From: Parapedobacter luteus
GTDB lineage: Bacteria; Bacteroidota; Bacteroidia; Sphingobacteriales; Sphingobacteriaceae
Direction of reading: 5' to 3'
NCBI RefSeq assembly: GCF_900168055.1
Contig: NZ_FUYS01000001.1
Span: forward strand, 735,323-799,322
DNA: 64,000 nt
In this document: in pieces, positions 54,922-63,603 of the stretch
Layout: each line of letters begins with the position of its first letter
Position numbering within the stretch: position 1 is the stretch's first letter
Position numbers and translations under genes: made by a program
The notes under the pieces: model-generated
What the model was told of the DNA's origin: nothing
The model's database searches: none
The model's input: only the letters and a program-made list of their open reading frames with translations

Positions 54922-55758
54922 ATGAAAGCAGTTATTCTAGCGGGTGGTTTTGGTACCCGTATCAGCGAAGAAAGTGGTATACGCCCCAAACCGATGGTAG
55001 AGATCGGTGGCAAACCGATCCTGTGGCATATTATGAAAATCTACTCGACCTACGGTATTCATGATTTTATTATTTGCTGTGGGCATAAGGGGCACGTTAT
55101 CAAAGAGTATTTTTCGCATTATTATATTGATAATGCTGATATAACGTTTGATCTGGCGAAAAATAGCCTCGAAGTGCATAAAAAGGACACCGAACCCTGG
55201 CGCGTCACCTTGGTGCATACCGGCTACCACAGTATGACGGGAGGGCGGCTTAAACGGGTACGGGAATATATCGGTGATGAGACCTTTTGTATGACCTATG
55301 GTGATGGGCTTAGCGATGTCGATATCGATGAACTGATAAAATTCCATAAAGCTTGCGGTACAGAAGCCACGCTGACGGCAGTCCAACAGCCAGGAAGATT
55401 CGGTGCATTTAATTTAGGAGCCGAAGACATTCAGATCTCCTCATTTCATGAAAAGCCAGCAGGGCATGAGATGCCTTGGATCAATGGCGGATTTTTTGTG
55501 CTCGAACCTTCGGTCATTGATTATATAGAAGGAGACCACACCGTCTGGGAGCGTGAACCGCTTGAGTATTTGGCCAACAAAGGACAATTATCTGCCTATC
55601 GGCATACTGGTTTTTGGCAACCCATGGATACCCTCCGCGATAAGAACGTGCTTGAGGAACTGTGGGAAAAAGGCGTAGCGCCATGGCATGTAGAATCGCT
55701 GGAAAAGAACATCGCCAAGAAACTCCTGTACGCAGCTGTTGATAACATTAAATCCTAA
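54922..55758 (+). CDS. rfbF: glucose-1-phosphate cytidylyltransferase
   Basis: A 278-residue nucleotidyltransferase making CDP-glucose from CTP and glucose 1-phosphate. It has the N-terminal signature [50 protein letters not shown] (metal site), [16 protein letters not shown] and [16 protein letters not shown], all as in RfbF. It opens the sugar-nucleotide block and is 4 bp from the SDR gene. The 20 residues after the usual end are extra. Confidence 0.94.
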   Translation: MKAVILAGGFGTRISEESGIRPKPMVEIGGKPILWHIMKIYSTYGIHDFIICCGHKGHVIKEYFSHYYIDNADITFDLAKNSLEVHKKDTEPWRVTLVHTGYHSMTGGRLKRVREYIGDETFCMTYGDGLSDVDIDELIKFHKACGTEATLTAVQQPGRFGAFNLGAEDIQISSFHEKPAGHEMPWINGGFFVLEPSVIDYIEGDHTVWEREPLEYLANKGQLSAYRHTGFWQPMDTLRDKNVLEELWEKGVAPWHVESLEKNIAKKLLYAAVDNIKS

Positions 55759-55762
55759 AAAT

Positions 55763-56869
55763 ATGAACATTTTAATTACAGGAAACATGGGCTATGTCGG
55801 CCCGGGTGTGATTTATCGGCTCAGAAATGCATTTCCGACAGCGACGTTGATTGGCTATGACATGGGTTACTTCGCCTCATGCATAACCAATGCCGACGTA
55901 TTGCCTGAATGCAAGCTCAACCAGCAAATCTTCGGAGATGTCCGATCGCTGTCGCCGGATGTGCTAACGGCGATTGACGCCGTTGTACACCTGGCAGCCA
56001 TCTCTAACGACCCCATGGGATTAGCCTACCACGATGTCACACTTGATGTCAATTATCGCGCGACCATTGCCATTGCGACGTTGGCGAAACAAGCAGGGGT
56101 GCGTCATTTTGTTTTTGCTTCCAGTTGCAGCATCTATGGTTTTGCCGATGGTGCAGATAAAGTGGAAACGGACGACCTTAATCCGCTCACAACTTACGCG
56201 CAATCTAAAGTACAAAGTGAGCAAGCCTTAGCGTCTCTGGCGGATGAACAGTTTACGGTCACCTCCCTTCGTTTTGCAACTGCTTGTGGAATGAGTGACC
56301 GTCTTAGGTTAGACCTTGTCTTGAATGATTTTGTAGCCAACGCCGTGCTAAAAAGGCACATTAAAATCATGAGCGATGGAAGCCCCTGGCGTCCGCTTAT
56401 CCATGTCAGTGATATGGCCAGGGCAATCGAATGGGCAGTCTGTAGGCCTGCGACAAATGGAGGGGATTTCCTTGCCATCAACGTAGGGAGCAATGCCTGG
56501 AACTATCAGGTAAAGGCGCTGGCCCAAGCTGTCGCCAACATCATCCCCGACACGACTATCAGTATCAATTCGGACGCTGTGCCCGACAAACGATCGTATC
56601 GGGTTAATTTCGATAAATTTGCCGAGCTTGCTCCTGATCATCAACCTGTTTTCACCTTGAAAGAAACGATTATTGAACTCGTGGAAGGACTTGTTTCATT
56701 GGATTTCAAAAGCTATGATATTTATCAATCGCCCCTTATCCGTTTGCGCGTGTTGAACAAGTTACAGATTGAAGAAAGGTTAAACGCCGACTTAACATGG
56801 ACAAATCATAACCCACCCAGATTTGAAACCAATTTAGTATATCATGATTTTCAAAGAAACCAAGCTTAA
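55763..56869 (+). CDS. extended SDR NAD-dependent epimerase/dehydratase
   Basis: A 368-residue Rossmann enzyme with the extended-SDR glycine motif TGNMGYVG near the N-terminus, VVHLAAISNDPMGLAYHDVT, FVFASSCSIYG (catalytic Ser/Thr region) and the active-site YAQSK (Tyr about 146). It acts on a nucleotide sugar, probably the CDP-sugar made by the upstream enzyme. It does not look like standard RfbG (CDP-glucose 4,6-dehydratase), so the exact step (epimerase, dehydratase or reductase) is open. ATG at 55763; it overlaps the next gene by 26 bp. Confidence 0.85.
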   Translation: MNILITGNMGYVGPGVIYRLRNAFPTATLIGYDMGYFASCITNADVLPECKLNQQIFGDVRSLSPDVLTAIDAVVHLAAISNDPMGLAYHDVTLDVNYRATIAIATLAKQAGVRHFVFASSCSIYGFADGADKVETDDLNPLTTYAQSKVQSEQALASLADEQFTVTSLRFATACGMSDRLRLDLVLNDFVANAVLKRHIKIMSDGSPWRPLIHVSDMARAIEWAVCRPATNGGDFLAINVGSNAWNYQVKALAQAVANIIPDTTISINSDAVPDKRSYRVNFDKFAELAPDHQPVFTLKETIIELVEGLVSLDFKSYDIYQSPLIRLRVLNKLQIEERLNADLTWTNHNPPRFETNLVYHDFQRNQA

Positions 56870-57386
56870 AGGTGCCTACATTGTCGATATAAACCCCATT
56901 GAAGACGAGCGTGGATTTTTTGCCCGGGGCTATTGTCAAAAGGAATTTGCCGCACACCAACTCATCAGCACGGTTGTACAGACGAACTTCAGTTTTAACA
57001 AAAAAAAAGGCACACTCCGCGGCTTGCATTTGCAGGCAGCTCCCTATGCAGAAGCCAAGTTGGTGCGTTGCACGCGGGGTGCTATCTATGACGTTATTGT
57101 CGATATGCGAGAAGATTCGGAAACCTTTACCCATTGGATTGGCGTCGAATTAACAGCCGAAAATTACCGGATGTTATATGTTCCGGAAGGTTTTGCTCAT
57201 GGTTTTATTTCGTTGGAAGACCATACCGATGTCTGTTATCAAGTGAGCCAATTTTATACGCCAGGCCATGAGCGGGGCTACCGTTGGGATGACCCCGTCT
57301 TTGGAATTCAATGGCCCATAAATCCAGTTGTTATCTCTGAAAAAGATCAGGCGCATGCCCTTTTTCAATGGAATAAAAATCTTTAA
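56844..57386 (+). CDS. RmlC-like sugar 3,5-epimerase
   Basis: A 180-residue cupin of the dTDP-4-dehydrorhamnose 3,5-epimerase family: IEDERGFFARGYCQKEF, NFSFNKKKGTLRGLHLQ with the catalytic His, VRCTRGAIYDVIVDMR, YVPEGFAHGFISLED and CYQVSQFYTPGHERGY with the active-site Tyr. The usual partners RmlA, RmlB and RmlD are absent from the window, and it sits in an rfbF cluster. It more likely epimerises a 4-keto CDP-sugar than dTDP-rhamnose precursors. Confidence 0.88.
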   Translation: MIFKETKLKGAYIVDINPIEDERGFFARGYCQKEFAAHQLISTVVQTNFSFNKKKGTLRGLHLQAAPYAEAKLVRCTRGAIYDVIVDMREDSETFTHWIGVELTAENYRMLYVPEGFAHGFISLEDHTDVCYQVSQFYTPGHERGYRWDDPVFGIQWPINPVVISEKDQAHALFQWNKNL

Positions 57387-57405
57387 CTGAATAAAGTTTA
57401 TAACG

Positions 57406-58728
57406 ATGATTATTATAGATACTGCTTTAGCAAAACGTCAAAGCGAGGGTAAGCCCATTCGAGTAGCGATGATAGGCGCCGGTTTTATGGGCCGGGGCAT
57501 AGCTCTTCAGATTTGCCGCTATACACCTGGAATGGAGCTGGTAGCAATTGCCAACCGAAACCTTGAAAAGGCCAGGAATGCGTATACATTGGCGGGAGTT
57601 CCAGCTGTGTATGAGGCCGGTACGGTGCGGCAGGTAGAAGAACTAATTGCACAGCAAAAACCTGCGGTTACTGATAATGCGTTACTGTTATGCGAGGCCG
57701 AAGGAATCGATGCAATCATTGAAGTAACAGGAACCGTTGAATTTGCGGCAACGGTAATCTTCACGGCCATCAAGCACAAAAAACACGTCGTCTCCATGAA
57801 TGCTGAAGTTGATGGTACCGTGGGCCCTATTTTAAGTGTGTTTGCCCAACGTACTGGCGTCGTATACACCAATGCGGATGGCGATCAACCGGGAGTAACC
57901 ATGAACCTATATCGTTTTGTCAAAGGAATCGGAGTCAAACCCGTACTCTGTGGCAATATCAAGGGGCTCCATGATCCATATCGCAATCCAACGACCCAAC
58001 AAGGGTTTGCTAAAAAATGGGGACAGAAGCCGGCCATGGTCACCTCTTTTGCAGACGGCAGCAAGATTTCCTTCGAACAAGCCGTCATTGCCAATGGTAC
58101 AGGTATGCGTGTAGCAAAACTGGGGATGCTTGGCCCTACGGTGCCCGCCGGCACCTCGCTAAAAGAAGCAGTCGGCCTATTTCCGTTAGACGAATTATTG
58201 GCCGGAGAAGGGATAGTGGACTACGTGGTGGGTGCAGAACCAGGTCCTGGCGTGTTCGTATTAGGCACGCACGACCATCCCATGCAGCAACATTATCTGC
58301 ATCTTTATAAGCTTGGGGAAGGGCCACTGTACTTGTTTTATACGCCCTATCACCTTTGCCATTTCGAGGTGCCGAACACGGTGGCAAGGGCGGTGCTGTT
58401 CAACGACGCTACCCTGAAACCGATGAACAAACCTCATGTAGAAGTCGTGGCGGCGGCGAAAATCGATTTGACAGCCGGATCCATCTTGGATGGTATCGGG
58501 CACTACATGACGTATGGCCTTTGTGAGAACACCCCAGCCCGGGCTGCAAAAGGTTATCTTCCTATCGGCGCAGCTGAAGGCTGCATACTTAGGAAGGATG
58601 TGCCAAAAGACCGAGTACTTACCTATGATGATGTTTTGTTGCCAGAGGGCCGATTCATCGACCAACTAATCCGGCAACAGGACGCGTTCTTTGGATTGAT
58701 GCCCGAATCAGCTCGGTCAGTAGTTTAA
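57406..58728 (+). CDS. homoserine-dehydrogenase-like oxidoreductase with SAF domain
   Basis: A 440-residue protein: N-terminal NAD(P)-binding fold (VAMIGAGFMGRGIALQICR, glycines at 24-31; AIIEVTGTVEFAA; HVVSMNAEVDGTVGP) like homoserine dehydrogenase, a central catalytic-like region (GNIKGLHDPYRNP; FEQAVIANGTGMRVAKLGML) and a C-terminal SAF domain (LTAGSILDGIGHYMTYGLCE; LPIGAAEGCILRKDVPKDR). This type recurs in surface-sugar clusters but its reaction is not known to me. As the last gene of the rfbF block it may modify or reduce the CDP-sugar. Confidence 0.8.
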   Translation: MIIIDTALAKRQSEGKPIRVAMIGAGFMGRGIALQICRYTPGMELVAIANRNLEKARNAYTLAGVPAVYEAGTVRQVEELIAQQKPAVTDNALLLCEAEGIDAIIEVTGTVEFAATVIFTAIKHKKHVVSMNAEVDGTVGPILSVFAQRTGVVYTNADGDQPGVTMNLYRFVKGIGVKPVLCGNIKGLHDPYRNPTTQQGFAKKWGQKPAMVTSFADGSKISFEQAVIANGTGMRVAKLGMLGPTVPAGTSLKEAVGLFPLDELLAGEGIVDYVVGAEPGPGVFVLGTHDHPMQQHYLHLYKLGEGPLYLFYTPYHLCHFEVPNTVARAVLFNDATLKPMNKPHVEVVAAAKIDLTAGSILDGIGHYMTYGLCENTPARAAKGYLPIGAAEGCILRKDVPKDRVLTYDDVLLPEGRFIDQLIRQQDAFFGLMPESARSVV

Positions 58729-58875
58729 ATAAATCGTCAAATTGCGTTGGGTTATGTTATATTTATTAATCGAAACATTATTTTTTCAACGTAATGTGTA
58801 TTTTTAAAGAGATAAATTTGCCTTACAATCAATAAATAAAGGGTATTTCTGACGAATTCTGCAACACATTTCTAA

Positions 58876-59310
58876 TTGTTATACGACATGGAAAAGCATT
58901 ATGGTCAAATCTTGGAACACGTTATTCGCAGCAATGGTTTTAATATAAGCGAGTTATCCAGGCTTTTGAATGTTAACAGAAGGTCTATTTATAATTGGTT
59001 TAACATGCCAAGGATTCGACCGGAAATAATTTTTAAGATTGGATGTGCGCTTAGGTATGATTTTTCAAAGGAATTTCCTGAACTTTTTCGTCCCGAGGAG
59101 TTCAGTAAAAAGATATGCCTTCGGAACCCCGAAAAAACCGCGGCCTTAGACCGGAGCGGAGATCGCTGGGAACATAAATACATCGCATTATTGGAAAAAT
59201 ATAATGAGATGCTGCTGAACCAAGTCGAGCAATTATACAGTTCCGGTGTTTGCAGATCACTATTCAATTTTGGCGTACCACTGATTGCTGAATTCGCCAT
59301 TCACTTTTAA
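58876..59310 (+). CDS. small HTH protein with C-terminal aromatic motif (paralogue 2)
   Basis: A 144-residue paralogue of the proteins at 43297 and 59398. HTH: NGFNISELSRLLNVNRRSIY followed by NWFNMPRIRPEIIFKIG, then SKEFPELFRPEEFSKK. C-terminal motif: WEHKYIALLEKYNEMLLNQV. It keeps an additional C-terminal tail after that motif. It lies 148 bp after the sugar block in AT-rich DNA (a TAAATTTG box at 58813-58820 is a possible -7 element) and is followed by paralogue 3. Probably a local DNA-binding regulator. Confidence 0.82.
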   Translation: MLYDMEKHYGQILEHVIRSNGFNISELSRLLNVNRRSIYNWFNMPRIRPEIIFKIGCALRYDFSKEFPELFRPEEFSKKICLRNPEKTAALDRSGDRWEHKYIALLEKYNEMLLNQVEQLYSSGVCRSLFNFGVPLIAEFAIHF

Positions 59311-59397
59311 CGCCGATCGTCCAAGCTAAATTTTACTAGTGGTAACTGTTCTTTTTTTATCATAGTAAAGTACCTATTACAATTAAAACCAACGTTT

Positions 59398-59763
59398 ATG
59401 AAGACCGGAAAACACCATGGTAAAACGATAGAACGTGTTATAAGGGTTCATCAAATTAGCATTAGTGAGCTAGCCCGTTTGTTAAATGTAGACAGGCGCT
59501 CGATTTATAACTGGTTTGATAAGCCCCATTTGCGCTCTGAAATCATCTTCAAGATTGGCTATGCGATTAAATATGACTTTTCGAAAGAGTTTCCTGAACT
59601 TTTTTCTGATGATGAGTTCCGCAGCGTTTTCGAAAAGAATCGTTTGAACCCTCAGACAGCGTTGAAAGCAACGGAAAAGTTCAACGAACAATATTGGAAA
59701 AGCAAGTACCACGAATTACTTCAGAAGGTACATAAATTCGCTGTTCACCCTCCTAAAAAATAG
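59398..59763 (+). CDS. small HTH protein with C-terminal aromatic motif (paralogue 3)
   Basis: A 121-residue paralogue of the gene 88 bp upstream, clearly a tandem duplicate: ISISELARLLNVDRRSIYNW, FDKPHLRSEIIFKIGYAIKY, SKEFPELFSDDEF, and C-terminal YWKSKYHELLQKVHKF. Its HTH region is nearly identical to that of paralogue 2, while the linker has diverged. Same predicted regulatory role, unproven. Confidence 0.82.
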   Translation: MKTGKHHGKTIERVIRVHQISISELARLLNVDRRSIYNWFDKPHLRSEIIFKIGYAIKYDFSKEFPELFSDDEFRSVFEKNRLNPQTALKATEKFNEQYWKSKYHELLQKVHKFAVHPPKK

Positions 59764-59778
59764 CACATAACGCCTGAT

Positions 59779-59803
59779 AAGCAAGATCTGGCCAGGCTTG
59801 CTT
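59779..59803 (+). terminator. hairpin after the HTH pair
   Basis: AAGCAAG (59779-59785) pairs with CTTGCTT (59797-59803), and the loop contains the palindrome CTGGCCAG. It lies 16 bp past the stop of paralogue 3. Only TCATAC follows, so it is a weak terminator candidate. The remaining 59804-59966 shows no gene. Confidence 0.4.
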
Positions 59804-59966
59804 TCATACAACATTCCTACAACTAAACCAAAACCGCGTTTCGCTATGAAACCTGCATGAGCTGCCGAAAGTCCAGCTTACGTAAGCTTCTTTGCCATTT
59901 GAAACATAACGTAGTGGCCAATTGATACAGTTAAAACAAACAATCATCCACAAGCAATTTATTCTA

Positions 59967-61058
59967 ATGAAGATTTTATTTTTTACCAGTGCCGTCGAAG
60001 ATTATTTAGGTGATGGCATCTTAATCGGCCTGCGTGCACTTTTTGGTGACGATTGTATTGATTATCCAAAATGCGAAATACTTTACCAAAATTGCCCGGA
60101 CAATGTGCTGTCACAAGTGCGGGGAAAGGGGTTTACGTTGTATACGGGTTTGCTGGATGACATTCCTATCGATCGGTTTAATATTGAGTACAAACTCCAA
60201 AACGGGTACTATGATCTCATTATATTCGGGGATATACAACGTCAGTTTGGCTTGTTCGTGCACTTCCGACCATGGTTGACGAAGCGGAATACGATTATCA
60301 TGGATGGGTTAGATACTTCGCAGCCCTACCCGGCCCGCGGGCGCTGGTGGCGGAGACCTTATTATTGGTTTCTTCCGAAGGCCCATAAGCCTTTTCTTTA
60401 TTTTAAACGAGAGTGGACGGATGATACTTATTTCAATGCGGCGGCACGTTTGTTACCGGCTCCGGTACGAAGAAGGTTACCTTCAGCTAAAAACCTTCGG
60501 TCGATTTCCTTTAGTGTGCCGGAAGAAAAAATTGTCGGCCAGCTCCCCGAAAAGAAAAAGGACTTCCCGAAACACATAGTCGACAATGAACTGGCGGATA
60601 AGATATCAGGGTCCACCACCACCTATGCTTTCCAAAGCGAAATCGAATATTATCAGGATTTACAAGACGCCCGTTTCGGAATCACGACCATGCGCGCAGG
60701 ATGGGACTGCCTGCGGCACTATGAAGTGGCTGCAAACGGTGCCGTGATTTGTTTTAAAGACTTAGACCGAAAGCCCCATACCTGTGCACCTCATGGGCTG
60801 AAAGCAGGAGTTAACTGTATTGTATATCACGATTATGATGACTTGATGGGACAAATCAATCGACTGGATAAGGAAAAATACGCATCACTTCAGCGAAAAT
60901 GCTGGGAGTGGGCGCACCAGAACAGCTCGGAGAACAAAGCAAAGGAGCTGCTCAGCGTATTTACGGCGGAAAACCCACAGCTGGCTCGTGAAATTTCGAG
61001 GTATTCCATTGAAAATCAAACGAGAAATTCCGTGGCGTCGATTACGGATTTTTTATAG
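59967..61058 (+). CDS. uncharacterised GT-B-like protein of the exopolysaccharide locus
   Basis: A 363-residue protein from ATG 59967 (MKILFFTSAVEDYLGDGILI); the frame is open 45 bp upstream. It begins like a GT-B Rossmann half and has a C-terminal segment resembling glycosyltransferase donor sites (RFGITTMRAGWDCLRHYEVA then NGAVICFKDLDRKPHTC). A central basic/aromatic stretch (RGRWWRRPYYWFLPKAHKP) is unusual. I do not recognise the family. Position between the HTH pair and two GT4 genes suggests a transferase. Confidence 0.65.
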   Translation: MKILFFTSAVEDYLGDGILIGLRALFGDDCIDYPKCEILYQNCPDNVLSQVRGKGFTLYTGLLDDIPIDRFNIEYKLQNGYYDLIIFGDIQRQFGLFVHFRPWLTKRNTIIMDGLDTSQPYPARGRWWRRPYYWFLPKAHKPFLYFKREWTDDTYFNAAARLLPAPVRRRLPSAKNLRSISFSVPEEKIVGQLPEKKKDFPKHIVDNELADKISGSTTTYAFQSEIEYYQDLQDARFGITTMRAGWDCLRHYEVAANGAVICFKDLDRKPHTCAPHGLKAGVNCIVYHDYDDLMGQINRLDKEKYASLQRKCWEWAHQNSSENKAKELLSVFTAENPQLAREISRYSIENQTRNSVASITDFL

Positions 61059-61102
61059 GTAGACAACGCGAACCAAAATAAACCTTTAAAAATTTAGCAG
61101 CA

Positions 61103-62272
61103 GTGAACATTCTCCATTTAGTTTCCACGCTCGACCCGCAAAGTGGCGGCGTGGCTACCGCAGTTCATAGTTTTATAATTGCAACCGAAAATGAGGGCGT
61201 AAAACAAGAGGTTTTATGTTTGGATAACCCTCTCGAGAGTTATATTAGAAACAAACCCTATGTTGTGCACGCGCTCAGTCCCGGCAAATCGGCTTGGAAA
61301 TACCATAAAGATTTATTGAAATGGATAACGATTAATCTACAGAAATACGATGTCATCATCGTACATGGTTTGTGGCAATATCAAAGCTATGCCATTGTGA
61401 AGGCGATTAGTACCTCGCAAAAAACCCAGCCGCTGTTATTCACCATGCCACACGGTATGCTGGATCCCTATTTCCAGCAAGCAAGAGGGCGACGCCTTAA
61501 GGCAATCCGTAACATTTTCGTCTGGCATTTAGTTGAGAAAAACTTAATCAATAAATCCGACGGACTTTTTTTTACTTGTGAGCAGGAAAAGATCCTTGCG
61601 AAGGAAACCTTTTTAGGTTATAGGCCCAAAGCTACATTCAATGTGGGTTTGGGAATCCCTTTTCCACCCGTTTACTCATCAACCATGCCCTCCGCATTAC
61701 CGGATAGACCTTATTGGCTTTTTCTTGGCCGGATAGTACCCAAGAAAGGGGTCGACTTGCTGATCTCCGCCTATAATAGGGTGTTGTCGGAATATGTAGA
61801 TATTCCTAATTTGGTTATAGCTGGGCCGGGCCTTAATACGCCATACGGACGATATATTCTTCAACTGGCGAAAGATAATCCGCGCATTCATTTTACAGGA
61901 ATGCTGACCGGCAAAGCCAAATGGGGCGCGATATACAACTGCGAGCTATTTGTATTGCCTAGCCATCAGGAGAATTTCGGCATTGCCATTGTCGAAGCTA
62001 TGGCTTGTGGAAAACCGGTATTGATCAGCGATAAGGTAAACATCTGGCGGGAAGTCGTGGAAGGCGGCGGGGGGTTGGTCGATACGGACACAGGAGAGGG
62101 GGTTTACAACATGCTGAAGCGTTGGCTTAACCTAAACCAAGGAGAAAAACAAGCTATTTCCGTCGCCACAACACACGTATTTGAGACTAATTTTACTATG
62201 GAGCGAGTTGCTTCGCGAATGGTCACATCCATAAAATCGTATAGTGAAAACGTTTATGCTATTAAATATTGA
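61103..62272 (+). CDS. glycosyltransferase family 4 protein
   Basis: A 389-residue GT-B enzyme starting at a GTG (61103). N-terminus NILHLVSTLDPQSGGVATAV (acceptor-side glycine loop), TMPHGMLDPYFQQARGR, and the C-terminal GT4 core WLFLGRIVPKKGVDLLISAY, FVLPSHQENFGIAIVEAMAC with E-x7-E, and GKPVLISDKVNIWREVV. It begins 44 bp after the uncharacterised GT-like gene in the same direction. Confidence 0.9.
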   Translation: MNILHLVSTLDPQSGGVATAVHSFIIATENEGVKQEVLCLDNPLESYIRNKPYVVHALSPGKSAWKYHKDLLKWITINLQKYDVIIVHGLWQYQSYAIVKAISTSQKTQPLLFTMPHGMLDPYFQQARGRRLKAIRNIFVWHLVEKNLINKSDGLFFTCEQEKILAKETFLGYRPKATFNVGLGIPFPPVYSSTMPSALPDRPYWLFLGRIVPKKGVDLLISAYNRVLSEYVDIPNLVIAGPGLNTPYGRYILQLAKDNPRIHFTGMLTGKAKWGAIYNCELFVLPSHQENFGIAIVEAMACGKPVLISDKVNIWREVVEGGGGLVDTDTGEGVYNMLKRWLNLNQGEKQAISVATTHVFETNFTMERVASRMVTSIKSYSENVYAIKY

Positions 62273-62299
62273 CACATTAACACATCCTTAACGCACGAC

Positions 62300-63580
62300 A
62301 TGAAAGCAGCTTTTTTCTTTGATTCCGCACGGCTTGGCCGCCAATGGTCGCTCAATGTATCCGAACAGGCATTGTCTGGTACCGATGGTATATCGCTCCG
62401 GGTTTACACGAAGTTGGCCGGTGTACATAAAGGCGTACATCTCCTTTCGACCAGTAAACCCGTTAGCCAGAAAGAAAAAACCGCCATCGTTTTAGTCAAG
62501 GACCTGATTGATGCCTATCACTATTGCAACAATAATCAGATCAACTTTTTGGTATTTAATGCCGAAGAAGATTTGGTACAGTACCGATTGTTCCAAATCG
62601 CTCAACATAACCACACAAAAATTATCGCTTGGGCCCATTGCTCGCCATCGTTTGATTGGATGACTAAGGCCTATCATTGCCCCGCTTTCTATAAACTTAT
62701 CAGCGTTTCCAATGTGCAACGTTATAATATGGCTCATCATCCGCTATTTAACCGAACCGTCACCATTCTGAATTTTGTAGACGCTATCGGATTGGGTTAT
62801 CTGGTGAATCCTACCAAGCACAAGGAAACATTCATTACCTATATCGGTGCACTGAAAGCAAGCAAGGGATTTCACCATCTAGCGGATGTTTGGCCAGAGG
62901 TGCACCGGCGTTTTCCATCGTATATACTTAACGTATGCGGTTCGCCCGGCTTATACGGAAAAACACAGCAACTTGGGCCTCACGGGATTGCAGAAGAAGA
63001 ATACGAACGCAGGATTTTAGCACCACTGGGCGGAAGCAGGGAATCTGCGAAGGAACTGAACGTAGCATTTCAAGGCAGCGTGCCTAAGACAGTGCTTTAT
63101 GACATCATAAGCCGAAGTACCGTAGTAGTCGTCAACCCAAATGCGACGGCACATGGGTCAACCGAAACGTTTTGTGTGTCTGCCGCGGAAGCAATGAGTC
63201 TGAGGGTTCCAGTCATCGGAGGCAAAGCCGAAGGGCTTTTAGAAGTTGTTGGAAACAAACGCGGGGGACTTTTAGCAGCAAACGAAGAGGAGCTTTTATC
63301 GGCCATCACCTATATCTTGGAACATAAAGAGAAAGCCATTCAGTTTGGCAAGACCGGCCGGAAACGAATGATCACTTATTTTAACGAAGAAAAATCTATT
63401 CGGCGCTGGGCGGCGCTGTTAAATGGTGAAAATATCGACCCCAATGACTTTACTGAATTCGATCCCCGGAATGGTGTTTACTATTTCAAAAGGGCTATCG
63501 GCATCCTTTTTCCCTTGCATGTTATCAATAGGATAAAAAAGGTAAAAAAGTGGAGCCGACAGCTTGCCATTCACCGATGA
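62300..63580 (+). CDS. glycosyltransferase family 4-like protein
   Basis: A 426-residue GT-B protein: KAAFFFDSARLGRQWSLNVS at the N-terminus, AWAHCSPSFDWMTKAYHCPA, then FITYIGALKASKGFHHLADV and the donor site STETFCVSAAEAMSLRVPVI with the retaining Glu pattern, GGKAEGLLEV. It is the last plus-strand gene of the locus and converges on the decarboxylase gene; only 23 bp with a small GGCAT/ATGCC hairpin (63582-63596) separate them. Confidence 0.85.
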   Translation: MKAAFFFDSARLGRQWSLNVSEQALSGTDGISLRVYTKLAGVHKGVHLLSTSKPVSQKEKTAIVLVKDLIDAYHYCNNNQINFLVFNAEEDLVQYRLFQIAQHNHTKIIAWAHCSPSFDWMTKAYHCPAFYKLISVSNVQRYNMAHHPLFNRTVTILNFVDAIGLGYLVNPTKHKETFITYIGALKASKGFHHLADVWPEVHRRFPSYILNVCGSPGLYGKTQQLGPHGIAEEEYERRILAPLGGSRESAKELNVAFQGSVPKTVLYDIISRSTVVVVNPNATAHGSTETFCVSAAEAMSLRVPVIGGKAEGLLEVVGNKRGGLLAANEEELLSAITYILEHKEKAIQFGKTGRKRMITYFNEEKSIRRWAALLNGENIDPNDFTEFDPRNGVYYFKRAIGILFPLHVINRIKKVKKWSRQLAIHR

Positions 63581-63603
63581 GGCATACGTAATGCCCGCAT
63601 GGG

